From assembly GCF_037975245.1 (NCBI RefSeq), contig NC_092579.1:17979678-18039677 (forward strand): a DNA stretch of 60,000 bases, written 5' to 3'. Both the position numbers and the translations under genes were made by a program. Under the pieces are notes generated by a model. The model was given only the letters and a program-made list of their open reading frames with translations, made no database searches and had not been told where the DNA came from. The stretch is from Apostichopus japonicus. Taxonomy: Eukaryota > Echinodermata > Holothuroidea > Aspidochirotida > Stichopodidae. Each line of letters begins with the position of its first letter. Within the stretch, counting starts at the first letter, position 1. This document shows positions 46,280 through 57,511 of this stretch, in pieces.

Positions 46280-48311
46280 CAACCCATTTTAATTCCCCAG
46301 TGAATGAGGTCGCCAGGAGGAAAATCCTGTGGCAACTAGATCTTTATTTTTCTCAAATTCTGGTCGCCCAGAATGAAAATGTGATCGCCACTTTGATATA
46401 TGCTAAATATTTGTACAAAAAACACTAGGCCTAGGCTCAACATCGAGCAGCACTACTCTCAGTACTGACTACACTACTATACAAACAGATTCATTTCACC
46501 GAAACACCCCTTTTCCTTACCACCTGAAGAAAATCATCTTTTATCAATTATAGTACCTTTAATAGGGTTGGGCGATATATCGAAAATTATTATTATCACC
46601 AAATATTTTTCAAGACGATACTTTTTAAGGATTGAACATATGACGATAATTTCTTGTGAAAGAAATTTGAAATAAAGTGTGGAAACAAAATGCGATTATC
46701 CTTTTTCCGTTTTATGTGTAAATGTTATTCTAGCATTCCATGGTTAAGAAAGTTGAAAAGAAATAAAGTTTATCAACTTCATTTACTGACTTTTGAACTA
46801 CGTAAAAAAACCCGTCCTTTACAACATTGACTGCATAGAGGAAAAAACTCTGAAAATCAGTAGAGAAATTACCAATTGTGTACGAACAGTAAGTTGGTAC
46901 ACCTTCAAATTTTACGAAAGATCGAGCAAAATACTTTCGAAAAATTCACGCGAAACTGGCATATCGTGCTAAATGCAACTAATGCCATGTAAACAAGGCT
47001 CTAGTTCAACCAATTATGAATTAACCATAAGACAACATTTGGTGTCAAGCGGGGGAAAAGGAAGTATTTTCTAGAATTTCCACCAAAAAAAAAGGGAAAA
47101 ATTGATTGTGCATAGTAAATAGCCTAACCACTTTGTCGGTTACGGATCTCACGTAACAACAAAAACACAACTAATTGTATTTTGCGAAGTTGACGTTTTC
47201 TACAAGAACATGGAAACAATATTTAGCATTTAGTTAATCATGCCAAGTGGCCTAAAACATAGGATTAAAAGTTTATTTCCATAAAGATGGGCCATACTGT
47301 AGCTATTGGGGTCTTGATATCGTGCTATGTCTGTATGGTATAGACTGTGCCTCGTGTATCATGGGGAATAGAATGTTTTGTTCATGCGGAGGAGTCGGTT
47401 GGCTTGAGGTGTGTTTTACTTACCTTAATGTTACAGGGATATTTACCTACTTTTCTTGAACATCTAAGATAAAATTTCGCATAACTTTACCGATCCTTTA
47501 TTGACTGACCTAATTTATTCTAGAGTGGAGCCTAAATAGTTTACTCCATGAAAAGTTGTTTGGAAACGTGCCAAAAATGTTAACAAACAGGTGTTAGACA
47601 GGGGGTTGTTTGGCAAGGTACCTGGGAAAGTTCGCAGCATATGTACAGTAGCCTACAGTGATATTTAAGTAGGGGTAAACACTGCAGTTGTAAACTGATG
47701 TACGTATAGTGCACGCTGTTCATTGTTAGACAGTCTAGAAATGGGTCTTTACCGAACCTAGTTTGTTTCATAATATCGAAAGTTTTGTAAGTTAAACTTT
47801 TATTCTTTTTTTTTAAAGATTGTAATGAAAATTCTTTTCATTTCATCACATAATATAGCTACTCTAACTTGTCATTTAAAAAATTTCATAAGTTTTGTGA
47901 CAATTTAAATTTAAAAAGTTGTCAGTATTTGGAATCCTCAACTTCGGATTTTTTATCGCCAGACACACAAAAATACTAAAATTTTCCATGGTTATTTATT
48001 TATTTTCAAGGGAATAGTTCATAACAAACTCAGATATTCTCTTTGAATGTCCCCTCCATATATCTCTCTTTCTCCCTCCACGGAATTTGGAACGGGAAAT
48101 CCTTTCAATATTAATTTTAAAGCAACGTGCGTTTAGTCAGTAAGTACATTTCAGTTTTTTGTAAAGCAGTGGTGAAATTTTCAGTTGCAAAAACTGATCG
48201 CCTAAGTATCATAGGGCTGGCGACTAGCATTAATTTTTCCAGAAATTCTCATCGCCAGCCGAGAATTGTGGTCGCCAATGCGACCATGGCGACCATAATT
48301 AAAAAGGGTTG
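46280..48311. mobile_element. Long non-autonomous DNA transposon (about 2.0 kb), imperfect 8-bp TSD
   Basis: CAACCCATTTTAATT at the left and AATTAAAAAGGGTTG at the right are inverted repeats, and both ends carry GGTCGCC/GGCGACC motifs within about 50 bp. The flanks TTTGTAAC (46272-46279) and ATTGTAAC (48312-48319) differ at one base. A GGGTTGGGCGATATATCG motif at about 46564 hints at a second element inside. No transposase frame was seen. Confidence 0.75.
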
Positions 48312-48481
48312 ATTGTAACACCAAAATGTGTATTTTACATGGTGTTCTTACATGCTTGCTACTATTTAAAAGAAAAAAAAACACTATTGTAATAATAGCT
48401 ATCAGCAATAAGTCCCAAGATTGATATGCTGTCATAGATGGGTTAACGCTCTGCAGGTTTAAAAACTTGCAATTGACTGAC

Positions 48482-48685
48482 CGTACTATCGTCTTGTTTT
48501 ACGATCGGGAAGTGCCTCTGTTTATCAGCGGACCTGCAGGAGAGCACGTACTGGCCGGAGGCGTCACTCTTGAATCTGACAATAAAGTCTCCCTCCTGTT
48601 TCAGCAGCTCCTCCGTCTCCTGTCTCGGCAGGGCGCCGTGGTACCAGGCTTCATCCTCCAGGGGCACGTCCTTGTTGGAGCTAGG
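48482..48685 (-). CDS. SH2 domain exon (N-terminal two thirds)
   Basis: This 68-codon exon (phase 0 to 0) has a CTACAG acceptor and a GTCAGT donor. It encodes W-Y-H-G-A-L-P-R, then G-D-F-I-V-R-F-K, G-Q-Y-V-L-S-C and R-H-F-P-I. The arginine of the phosphotyrosine pocket is kept, in F-I-V-R-F-K, where most SH2 domains have F-L-V-R-E-S; the change of E-S to F-K is unusual. The donor is weaker than a consensus one, but joining to the next exon gives the expected R-L-E-G-x-x-F. Confidence 0.9.
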
Positions 48686-48894
48686 CTGTAGACACAAACA
48701 TCTCTGCTGTAAGTTACTCAACATCAACAACATTCTGTTAAAACAACAACTTTGGACAACAAAAAATATAACTGAACCTAACTGTAATAGGAGCCTGACT
48801 AGACACAATGAAGTCAGACCACTGTAGGAGCACGCTTCTCTGATCTAATGTTAGTTCAGCTGGAAGATTCCACTTATCAAATGACATGTGCGCA

Positions 48895-49040
48895 CTGTCA
48901 CCTGACAGTGCACTAGTCACCTGATTGAGTGCACATATCACCTGACTGAGTGCACTAGTCACCTGATTGAGTGCACATATCAACTGACTGAGTGCATTTG
49001 TCACCTGATTGAGTGCACTTGTCACATGACTTCAGTGCAT
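48895..49040. repeat. 21-bp tandem repeat, about 7 units
   Basis: Units of the form CACCTGATTGAGTGCACATAT alternate with CACCTGACTGAGTGCACTAGT, giving a 42-bp higher-order period. It lies in the intron upstream of the SH2 exon. A minus-strand frame reads a seven-residue repeat (A-L-N-Q-V-T-S), an expected by-product of the period. Confidence 0.92.
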
Positions 49041-50440
49041 AAGAATGGTCTACCCTTCACCCACCCCAGATCGAATACTTGCTAACTTCACAGAACCTAA
49101 GCAGAATAAGAGATTGAAATAAGCCAACACAATAGGATTAACTCATATCTCCCATTCTTGGTATTATTTAAATGTACTATAAATTAACCATTGTCCACAG
49201 TTCTTCAATAGTGGCCAAATGCTTAACACGCTAAAAATTTTCAAAATTGTTCAAAGTACTTTCCGGAAGGCTCTGAGCCTCTCTACATAATACTCAGAGG
49301 GTGGGTGGGTGTTCAATTAGATAAATAAATGTCTCAGTGAGTTTATATGCTTCATGGGTTGGAACAATATATACTTATGGTTTCATTGATGTTTTGGTAT
49401 GTGTAGGGGAAACACTGACGACTATTAATATCAGTATTTAATGCTTTAATATTCACATACACACTTATAACTTATATAAACTCCCTTCATACCTCTTTAA
49501 TACTTCACACCCACGCATGTTTATGAGACTGATATTTTTACCGGTATATTAAAACAAAGCGAATCTAAAAACATATCAGTAAAGAATTGCCAAGGTAAAA
49601 TAAATTCAGGTTGCAGATAAACCCAGCTTCCTTCAAAAAAAGTATCAATAAATTCTGAGGTTTAAACTTCCTTGCAATCTGTAAAATAGTATTCCCACCT
49701 AACATTGCCTAAGAGAATGGAACATGCGACTGAAGCACTGGGAACCTAAATACTGTAACTCAGACAAAGTAAAACAAGAAGTGAAATCAACAAGGAAACA
49801 GTCACCTTTATCACTAGTATACTAGCTCTCTACAGCTAAATAAACTTTAACACACCTACTGGCCTTGTTTGTCAAACACGAGACACCTTGCAACAAGCAT
49901 TACGTGAAAGTTAACACAACAGCCAAAGTATGTTTGGAAATGTCATGTCATAAGTGTAGTGTTAGTAGAAATCAAGTAGGATAATCTGCTAGAATACTTC
50001 CTTGCCTTAGGATCTGTTTCTCTTGAATCTCCCAAAGGAAGGAGTCTTGACTAAGACAACAATGGAGATTCATAATTCAGGATGTTTGTACATGAATTAA
50101 ATTTCAACTAGCTTTAATTACGTCTCTAGTTTTAGCAACAGAGGATAGGAGGAAGCAGGAGAACTAGCACATCTCCAAGCAGACACAAATTTTCTCTGAC
50201 ATTCAGATCAACTCTTAACAGTTAATATATATACAGAATATAGTAATTTATCATGTCTTATATATAGAGGAAGCCTGGTTAAAGGTCATATGTTTTTTCC
50301 TCCCAAGTTCATTGAAGACATTTCTTGTCAGTTAAATAGGACATTTAAGTGTCTCATGCCATATGGTGGCCAAAGCAAGAACTTAAGTGCAAATGATTGG
50401 TCATGGATTACCACTTTTCTAGCACATTTTCACATACATA
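49041..50440. other. Non-coding, AT-rich, no gene seen
   Basis: Presumed intron upstream of the SH2 exon. A linking exon (phase 1 in, phase 0 out) is expected somewhere between 48.7 and 53.3 kb if the small upstream exons belong to the same transcript, but none was found. Confidence 0.5.
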
Positions 50441-50442
50441 TA

Positions 50443-52868
50443 TGGTCATTTTCACAATCAGTGGTGTAACTTTCAATATTGGCACTTATTGCTTTGTAAC
50501 TCAGTGACCAAATACCAGAATTCTTAGATTTTTTGTCATTTAACCATCCTAAGTGAAGTCTACCTTGGGTAGCTTAAAAACTTTCTCCGTTTCTTCAGGT
50601 GGATTTGGTGGCCATAAATATGCTTAAAATATGCTACTTCAGCCGTACACTTTCAACTACACTGTTTTTGTCAGAGCCTGTACTTTTTGGTGGAAGGTAT
50701 TTTCCAGTTCTTATTTGGTTGATATTATCAACAAGTGTCCAAACTAAAATGCAATTGTGTTCCCCAGGTTTCCTTCCTTTCCTTCTTCAAGGACCGGTGG
50801 CTAGATTTTGTCGTTTCAGAGGTGACATTTTCAGTTAACAATTGGTACCTAAATTTGACTGCAACTAAGTTCTAATTAAGCAGTGTAAATTTTGTTAAGT
50901 AAGGTTGCATTATTACAATAACTAATGTGTCTAATATCTGGGCCCTAAAATATTTTCCATTTGGAATTTTTAAAAGAATTGTGTAAATTTCAAATTTAAT
51001 GTTAACTTTTCTGTTAACTTTTCCGTTACCTCCGAAACAAAGCATTCTTCAGCCCAAGATTTATTTAAACAATAGTATAGCCATTTTGAACTTATTAAAA
51101 TATACCTCACCCGCTAACGTAATATTTGAGTAAAATTTGTGACAACATGACCAGTCGTTTTAATTTCTAGGAGATTATTAACTTCTGTTAACATTCATCA
51201 CCGCCGAAACACCTTGTCCCCTCCGAAACAGGTTAGTTGGAAATTTTATCTCTACTAAATCCAATAAACATCTTCCTTGGCTAAAACTCATATTACAGTA
51301 ATTCTGTAGAGGTGTAGCAACCAGTATGATAATATCTTTTAAAAGGTCTCTTATTAATTGCGTCAATCAACAGATTTTTGGGTCGATTCCACGTCGACCC
51401 TCTCAGAATCGCCTGAAATTGATATGGTGTCTTGCCAAATGTCTCAAAGGATGAAACTGGGCAAAAAAAACTTTTGAAAAATTTTTGGTTGCTAGGATAT
51501 GGCCACACCTAGCAACCAAATCCAGATTGCATTTTGAGAGCCCTAAGTTTATGTCAAGTTTGGAAGCATCTTTTGCATAAATGTAAAGTATTTTATGTCT
51601 GATATTGCAGATATTATGAAAGACATGTGACCAGCTTTCAAATTTAGCTAATTTTGAGGAAATTTTACGGTCTCAATTTTTCGTAACAAGTAATTAAAAT
51701 GGCAAAAAATGAGATAGGGGCCTTTTCTGGCCCTACTTTGAGTGTGCTCTATATTCACAAGCAATGGCATGTTTGAGTTTTAATTTGCATAGAATCCTTG
51801 TCCAGTGGTAGTTGTACGGGAAAAGTGCCCAATATATGTCGAGCCGGTCGTACCTTTTACGAACAGCGCCCTCAAACTTAAGAAATCTCACTTCTGGCCC
51901 TAATTGGGGGTCCAATTTGGGGCTGTGGGTTAATTTGAATATTTCTTTAAACACCATTTTTCAGGAGTGTATTGACTCTTTTTTTAAAAACTCAAGTCAA
52001 AAAGTTTTTTTTTTTGTGTTATCTACTCAAATTCACGACTCGAAAATTGCGAAAATCACGTAGTTCATATGTATGAAAATGCCTGCACAAGCCGATTCGA
52101 GTAATTCAAATGACAACAACTTCTAAGCATTAGCATACAGGTGCTTAAAAATTAAGAGGGTGGTACACTAGCATAAGGACTACCAATAAACTGCATTTTC
52201 AGGGTCACATGCCCAACGATGCCTGTGAACAGTGCCCTCAAACATCACATTTTACCAACATTTTGGGCTATTTTGGGCATTTCAAGGTCAAATTTGGTCA
52301 CAATTAAAACATTTATTTTTTGTTTTCAATACTAAACTAGTAAGACATGTATAATTATGATGCAAAGAATGAGCTCTGGGCAACTTGGATTGGATATTAG
52401 CCCTCTGTGAGGAGACATTATTTTAGGGTGTTTGACTTGGCCTTATCTGTTCTTTAAATAGTTTAAAGTTAAAATTAAGAAAAACAATCCTTGATTTCCA
52501 ATAAATTTTCAGTTAACATGGAAATATCTGCAATAGTATTAAAAACTTTCTGCCAAATTCTTTTCATTTTTTAGTAACATATAATGATTTTCAGTAAGCA
52601 TTTTAAAGTTTACTTGATCAGAGTACTGTTTTAACACTGTAAAATATGGTTGCTTAAAAATATATCTTTTTGCTTAAAGTTTCCTAGAGTCATACAGTAC
52701 AGTCACCGAAAAATTACTCCCATAAATGTATATGTTTAAGCTCCAAAATGTTGAAGATACAAAAATTTGAACCCTTTAACATGTGATGTTAGTAAAAATT
52801 TCAATATGGTGTTTGAAATTTTGGCCCTGAGTGTACAAAAGTTACACCACTGATTGTGAAAATGACCA
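50443..52868. mobile_element. 2.4-kb element with 31-bp inverted termini flanked by TA
   Basis: The left end TGGTCATTTTCACAATCAGT, then GGTGTAACTTT, is repeated in reverse complement at the right end (AAAGTTACACC, then ACTGATTGTGAAAATGACCA). TA dinucleotides lie directly outside both ends, as for Tc1/mariner-type or other TA-targeting transposons. No transposase frame was recognised; a perfect hairpin lies inside at 51484-51520. Confidence 0.85.
51484..51520. repeat. Perfect 13-bp-arm hairpin
   Basis: TTTGGTTGCTAGG (51484-51496) and CCTAGCAACCAAA (51508-51520) are separated by 11 bp. It is inside the 2.4-kb TA-flanked element. Confidence 0.97.
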
Positions 52869-52884
52869 TATACATGCACGCATA

Positions 52885-53192
52885 CAGGGGGAAAGGAGCT
52901 TGGGGGCATGTGCCTCCCAACTATTTTTCAAAATAGCAAATGTGCCCTACTGGCAAATAAAATGTGCCCCTTTGATGAAGAACTGTCTTTTGGATACCTT
53001 AAGCCTTTGCTAATTTAAAAAAAAAAATGCACCAAAATTGTATTGATAACATACTAACACATCATATACAGTATATTTAAGTGATTTGGCCGGGGTGTAT
53101 CTGTTTATAGCATAACGAGTGGTGATTGTGGAATGAGAAAGTGCCCCTCTGATGTTGTGCCCCCCCACTTTTTGGAAGCTTCCTACCCCCTG
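52885..53192. mobile_element. hAT-like element (308 bp), degraded TSD
   Basis: CAGGGGGAAAGGAGCTT and its imperfect reverse complement AAGCTTCCTACCCCCTG form the ends. The flanks CACGCATA and CACCCAGC match at 5 of 8 positions. It lies about 120 bp from the exon at 53316-53411. The interior carries GTGCCTCCC and GTGCCCCCCC runs. Confidence 0.7.
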
Positions 53193-53315
53193 CACCCAGC
53201 ACCCACACATACTTATACATGAATACACAAACACATACACACACACACGCAATCACCATCGCATAGATTAATTCGGCCTTCAGCAAGGAATCAATAAATT
53301 GTTAAAATATCCTAC

Positions 53316-53411
53316 CTGTAGTGAATGATTTGTGTAATCTCTTCAATTGGTTTTCCCAAGACTCTGTATCAGATTCCATATCACTTTCACAGTCCTCCTC
53401 ATATGGATCAA
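53316..53411 (-). CDS. Small acidic exon, copy of a repeated phase-1 exon (A)
   Basis: The 96-bp exon lies between a GTTCCAG acceptor and a GTAGGA donor, phase 1 at both ends. It encodes D-P-Y-E-E-D-C-E-S-D-M-E-S-D-T-E-S-W-E-N, then L-K-R-L-H-K-S-F-T-T. The exon at 59699-59797 encodes a closely similar peptide (C-E-S-x-x-E-S-[DE]-T, L-K-R-x-H-K-[ST]). The strand matches the kinase, so these may be optional exons of an acidic linker ahead of the SH2 domain; the family is not recognised. Confidence 0.75.
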
Positions 53412-53778
53412 CTGGAACAAAAAAAATTATAAATGCTATGAATGATATCTGTTGCAGAATTAGGCATGAACCCAAGAGGTAATTGAATTGCCACTGGTAG
53501 TAGTTTTACTTAAGTGTAATCTTTTTTGGCAAACAGGTATTGAAAAATCCCAATCTGCTCTTCTCTAGCTATGGTGGTTAGCACAATATAGCTATCTCTA
53601 GTTGATCTTAGCATCATATGACCAATTCTTCAGCATCAATTTAAGATACAGTACGGTACTTAACTGAGTATTTGCTAGTGTGACTACAACTATGACTTGC
53701 GCAGAAGGAAAAGAAACAGGTCTATGCAGTCATGCTTGTGTGTATGGATGAATATGTGTATATGTTAGTGACATGCAT
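53412..53778. other. Intron, no gene seen
   Basis: No recognised feature other than simple AT-rich sequence. Confidence 0.6.
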
Positions 53779-54391
53779 CAGTGGCTGCGGAACGGGGGGG
53801 GGGGGGGGGGGGGGTTGGGGGGCTCAGATCCCCAATGAAAAAGTTGAGGGGGCAAATGCATGATAAGCCCCCCAATATTTACCAAGGCTCCGAAACGTGC
53901 ATCTGCCCATTTTACAATGCATACTTGTCCGATCTGTCCGATGCACACATATACTATATAGGTGTAATAATTTTAGTAAATGCTGGGGGGACCCTCGGCC
54001 TGTCCCCTGGCTATAGACCACATTGTCACCCCAACCGCGTCTTCACGCCAAGTGAAAAGTGGAAGCAGTGAGTGTGAGTACTGGTAAGCTCAACACAACT
54101 TTGTCTTAGGCCAATGAGTAATAGCTACTCTCTTAAAACACCATCGAATATACAAATTACAATGTTTTTACAGATTTTTACGTGCAGTCTGAGAAATTGC
54201 CGGCTTCAGACCCATATTTTAGGGCTAGGTATTCGCAGCATAAAACACTCGGGTAGTGCCGTTTCCGGCCATCTGGGGGTTTGAAAAACCCAAATTTTCT
54301 TGTACGCTCCGTGCCAACGGATGGTGGCGCTCAGCTTAGATAGTCTCTACACATTAGCCCCCCCAATAATTTTCCCGTTCCACCGCGCCTG
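53779..54391. mobile_element. hAT-type non-autonomous element (613 bp), TSD ACATGCAT
   Basis: Ends are CAGTGGCTGCGGAACGGG and CCCGTTCCACCGCGCCTG. The exact 8-bp direct repeat ACATGCAT flanks it (53771-53778, 54392-54399). A run of about 19 Gs follows the left end. Near the right end GTGGCGCTCAGCTTAGATAG matches, in reverse, the internal CTATCTAAGCGGAGCGCCAC of the other hAT elements. Confidence 0.95.
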
Positions 54392-54433
54392 ACATGCATG
54401 TGATGCTACTTGTAAACATAATAACTCTACTTA

Positions 54434-55235
54434 AAGCAATCTTCAGTTGAGCTCATACTAGGTAGGTAGAATACCTTTTTGTGAGTACATGGTCCCTATT
54501 GCTTTTGGTTGAGGCCAAAGTTCATCTGAGGTAAAAAACTGTTAACCTATAATCATCGTAATTTGAGACAAACTTCAATTAAATTCATGCTTGTTATGTA
54601 GATTATTCATAGTGAGTACATGATCCCTATTGTTTTTCTCAAAGGTCAACAGATGTCAAACACTGACAACCTTGTAAACACCTTATCTTGACAAGACACA
54701 CTTCAATTGAGCTCATATATTAGTATGTGTATTCTTTCGAGTGTTTATATGACCCATATTGTTTTATATGGAGGTTAACAGAAGTCAAACATAGAAACCT
54801 TGTAAACAATATCTTAATGCGGTAAAATTCAATTGAGCTTATACAGTACTTGGTGGGTAGGTTACCCATAGTGAGAAGGTAGGTAGGTTTTCTTCTGTGC
54901 CAGATGGCTCATAAGGTTGGTGCTTAAACCTGGTTTCCATGATGCAAGTGAAATTAGAGTGAAACACTCCCCCAATCCGTCAATCCATTGCTTACTCGCC
55001 CCTAGCCGAAGCTAGCGCATATTTTAGAGATGGGTGGACTGAAGCAAATGGAGTAAAGTGTCTTGCACAAGGATTCAGCGTATTGACTATGCCACCTGTG
55101 GGACTCAGACTCACAACCTGTGTGTCACAAGTCGAATGCACAAGGCACTAAGCCACCATGACCCATAGTGAGTGAATTATTTCTATTAGTTTTTTCAGCA
55201 GTCAAAGGTCATGTGCGGTCAACAGAGGTCCAGCA
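54434..55235. repeat. About four tandem units of about 130 bp, the last split by a SINE
   Basis: Units share CTTCAATTGAGCTCATA and GAGTACATGGTCCCTATTG variants (about 54483, 54616, 54740), then GTCAACAGANGTCAAACA. The fourth unit is interrupted at ACCCATAGTGAG by the SINE at 54876-55160 and resumes after it. Confidence 0.8.
54876..55160 (-). mobile_element. tRNA-derived SINE (285 bp), 12-bp TSD
   Basis: The exact direct repeat ACCCATAGTGAG flanks the insertion (54864-54875, 55161-55172). On the minus strand the head has CATGGTGGCTTAGTGCC (A-box-like) and GGTTGTGAGTCTGAGTCCC (B-box-like), then CTTGTGCAAGACACTTTACT and a body shared in style with the array at 40.6 kb. The 3' end lies at the left. 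Confidence 0.92.
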
Positions 55236-55399
55236 ATGTGTAAGACTGTGTGCGCGCCAGTAGCGCAAAAGTGGACCTTTTTCAGATTGGACTTTGTTTG
55301 AGGACCCTTGCATATGTCCCTGGCTTAAGGATAATAATTTTCCTTACCAGGCAATATAATGCTTTTTGCGTTGTTGGACAAACTCTCGTTGGGGTTGAC

Positions 55400-55453
55400 C
55401 TGGAAGAACATGCTTGGTCAAGATCGCTACTTTCATATCTTCATCCGGGGTAC
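55400..55453 (-). CDS. Small exon, copy of a repeated phase-1 exon (B)
   Basis: The 54-bp segment lies between a TTTGCAG acceptor and a GTCAAC donor, phase 1 at both ends. It encodes T-P-D-E-D-M-K-V-A-I-L-T-K-H-V-L-P. It aligns with the start (P-D-E-E) and end (K-R-x-H-K-x-x-T) of exons at 53316 and 59699 but lacks their acidic middle. An alternative donor GTAAGG at about 55349 would give a longer exon ending Y-I-A-W. Confidence 0.5.
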
Positions 55454-55875
55454 CTGCAAACCAAAATAAAAGAACCATGTACAATTTAATTAATTGTAAG
55501 TATGAAATTAATTCTTTCAACAAGAAATTAATTGTAAGTATATATGAAATTAATTCTTTCAACAAGAAATTGATAGGTAGATATTGATGGTTTGGCATAT
55601 AAGAATTTCAGATATCCTTTCACTCCATATTCGAGAACATCATATTCACTACAAATATTGTATTCTATTAATTAATGTACAACAGTGTGGTTTCTTCTGA
55701 CTAGTAGCCGTAATGGTAGACTTACATGGACTGTACTGTATGTTAATCAGTCCATGTACAATATTCAGCCCATAGCCATGTACTGTTGGACACCTCATTA
55801 AAGTATGTCATTCAACACATGTGTTGTTCAGAATGATTAAGTAAGCACACTTTTTTAACTACCCTTTATTTGTTA

Positions 55876-55955
55876 CAGTGGCATAGTGAGAGGAGCAAGG
55901 GAACTTTCCCCAAGGCGCAGTGTATAGCGCCCCCTGCCCGCTCACTATGCCACTG
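55876..55955. mobile_element. Minimal hAT-type MITE (80 bp)
   Basis: The ends CAGTGGCATAGTGAGAGG and GCCCGCTCACTATGCCACTG are inverted copies, almost the whole element. The flanks do not preserve a clear 8-bp duplication. Confidence 0.75.
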
Positions 55956-57511
55956 ATCGTACTTGGAGTTTTTGCATGCAAGAAATAATCAAAATTTGCA
56001 ATATATGTTGAAGAAAATATAGCAATTACAACAAACTGAATGTTGTACATATGACACCCAGCATGTAGCCCTTCATGTGTGTGCATAGTAAGACCCTTGT
56101 GACTGGTCCATCTTATTCCAGAGAGTTCATATAGTAATGGATTTACCACCAGAGAGAAGACATGTACATGAATAAATAGGAGGTGTTATACATGTGATTT
56201 CCACTATCTTAAACAATATTTTGAGTCACCTTTAAATAAAAGTAACATTACCATATGAGTAACATATTTAATGAGTAACATTAGGATATTCAAACTTTCC
56301 AATACCTCAAAATATTGAAATGTTGAAATTATACAGATCAATGAATTGTAAGTAGGACATTCAGCATACAACCATTCACGCATCAGGGTGAGACACTTGT
56401 TACTGGTCCATCTTATTTCGGGAAATTATTAGTTAAGGATGATAAACTTGTCTAGCTCCTATTGAAGCACTACACAACCTTTGAATGTTTTGTTACATCT
56501 TCCATACACTACCTCATATATAGACTAAAGAATTCCTGCTATATATAGAATGAACATAGACTTGTGTGTGTCATGAACACATATGGCCTCCACTTCTGAA
56601 TAGGAAACATTAGGGGGACATCTTAAATCCGTATTCCCTATATATATATATGTTAAAGACATACAGCTAAATGAATACTGTAGTAGGTAGGCCATTCAGC
56701 AAGCAGCCATGTACTGTAAGACAAAGTTTGTAACTGGTCCATCTTTTGTCAGGGAATTTATAGTTGAGTATGCTAAACGTTTGCCTAGATCACTGTAGCC
56801 TATATGTCCATGACCTTTGAATACATATTCCATATACTACATTCTGTACCCCACAATGTACAATGATCATGGATTTGTATGTTTGGAGGGGGGGGGGTCT
56901 ACTAAGTAGGAGAGACCCAGTGAAGACGAGTAAACATGTTTTAGGGATTTTCATGTACATACATTGCTTCCACCCTCTTATGTCAAATTAAACATTTGGT
57001 GTCAACTTCAACATAGGCAACATTAGGGGGACATATCCATATATGTTACAGACATGTACAGCCAAATGAACAGTACAGTTAAGACAAAGTTTGTCATTGG
57101 ACCATTTTATTTCAGGGAACTTATAGTTGAGGATGATAAAAATTAGCCTAGCTATCTCTCACTGTAGCCCTGCATGACCTTCAAATACATATTCCTTACT
57201 ACATACCTCACAATGTGCAATGGACATGGATTTGTGTGTGTGGAGGGAGAGGGGGCTACTAGGTTGGAAAGACCCCATTGAAGACATGGGAACATGTTTT
57301 GAGGATTGCCATGAACACTATAGGTGGCTTAAATGTCTTAGAGGCCTATCAAATTAAATATTTTGTGCCAACTTACACATAGGCAACATTAGGGGACATA
57401 TTCATATGTTGAAGACATGCTATTAGCCACTGTGCCCCTGCTTATATTGAACCCTGGTCCATCTTATTTCAACGAATTTATAGTTGAGGGTCCTAAACAT
57501 TTGCCTAGCTC

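Noticed and set aside
50443-50480. hAT element starting at CAGTGGTGTAAC (50459)
   Set aside because: The flanking 8 bp are inverted, not direct, repeats, so they belong to a longer terminal inverted repeat ending at TA.
53010-53286. Overlapping minus-strand frames with V-C-V-C-V repeats
   Set aside because: They translate a (CA)n tract and the end of a hAT-like element.
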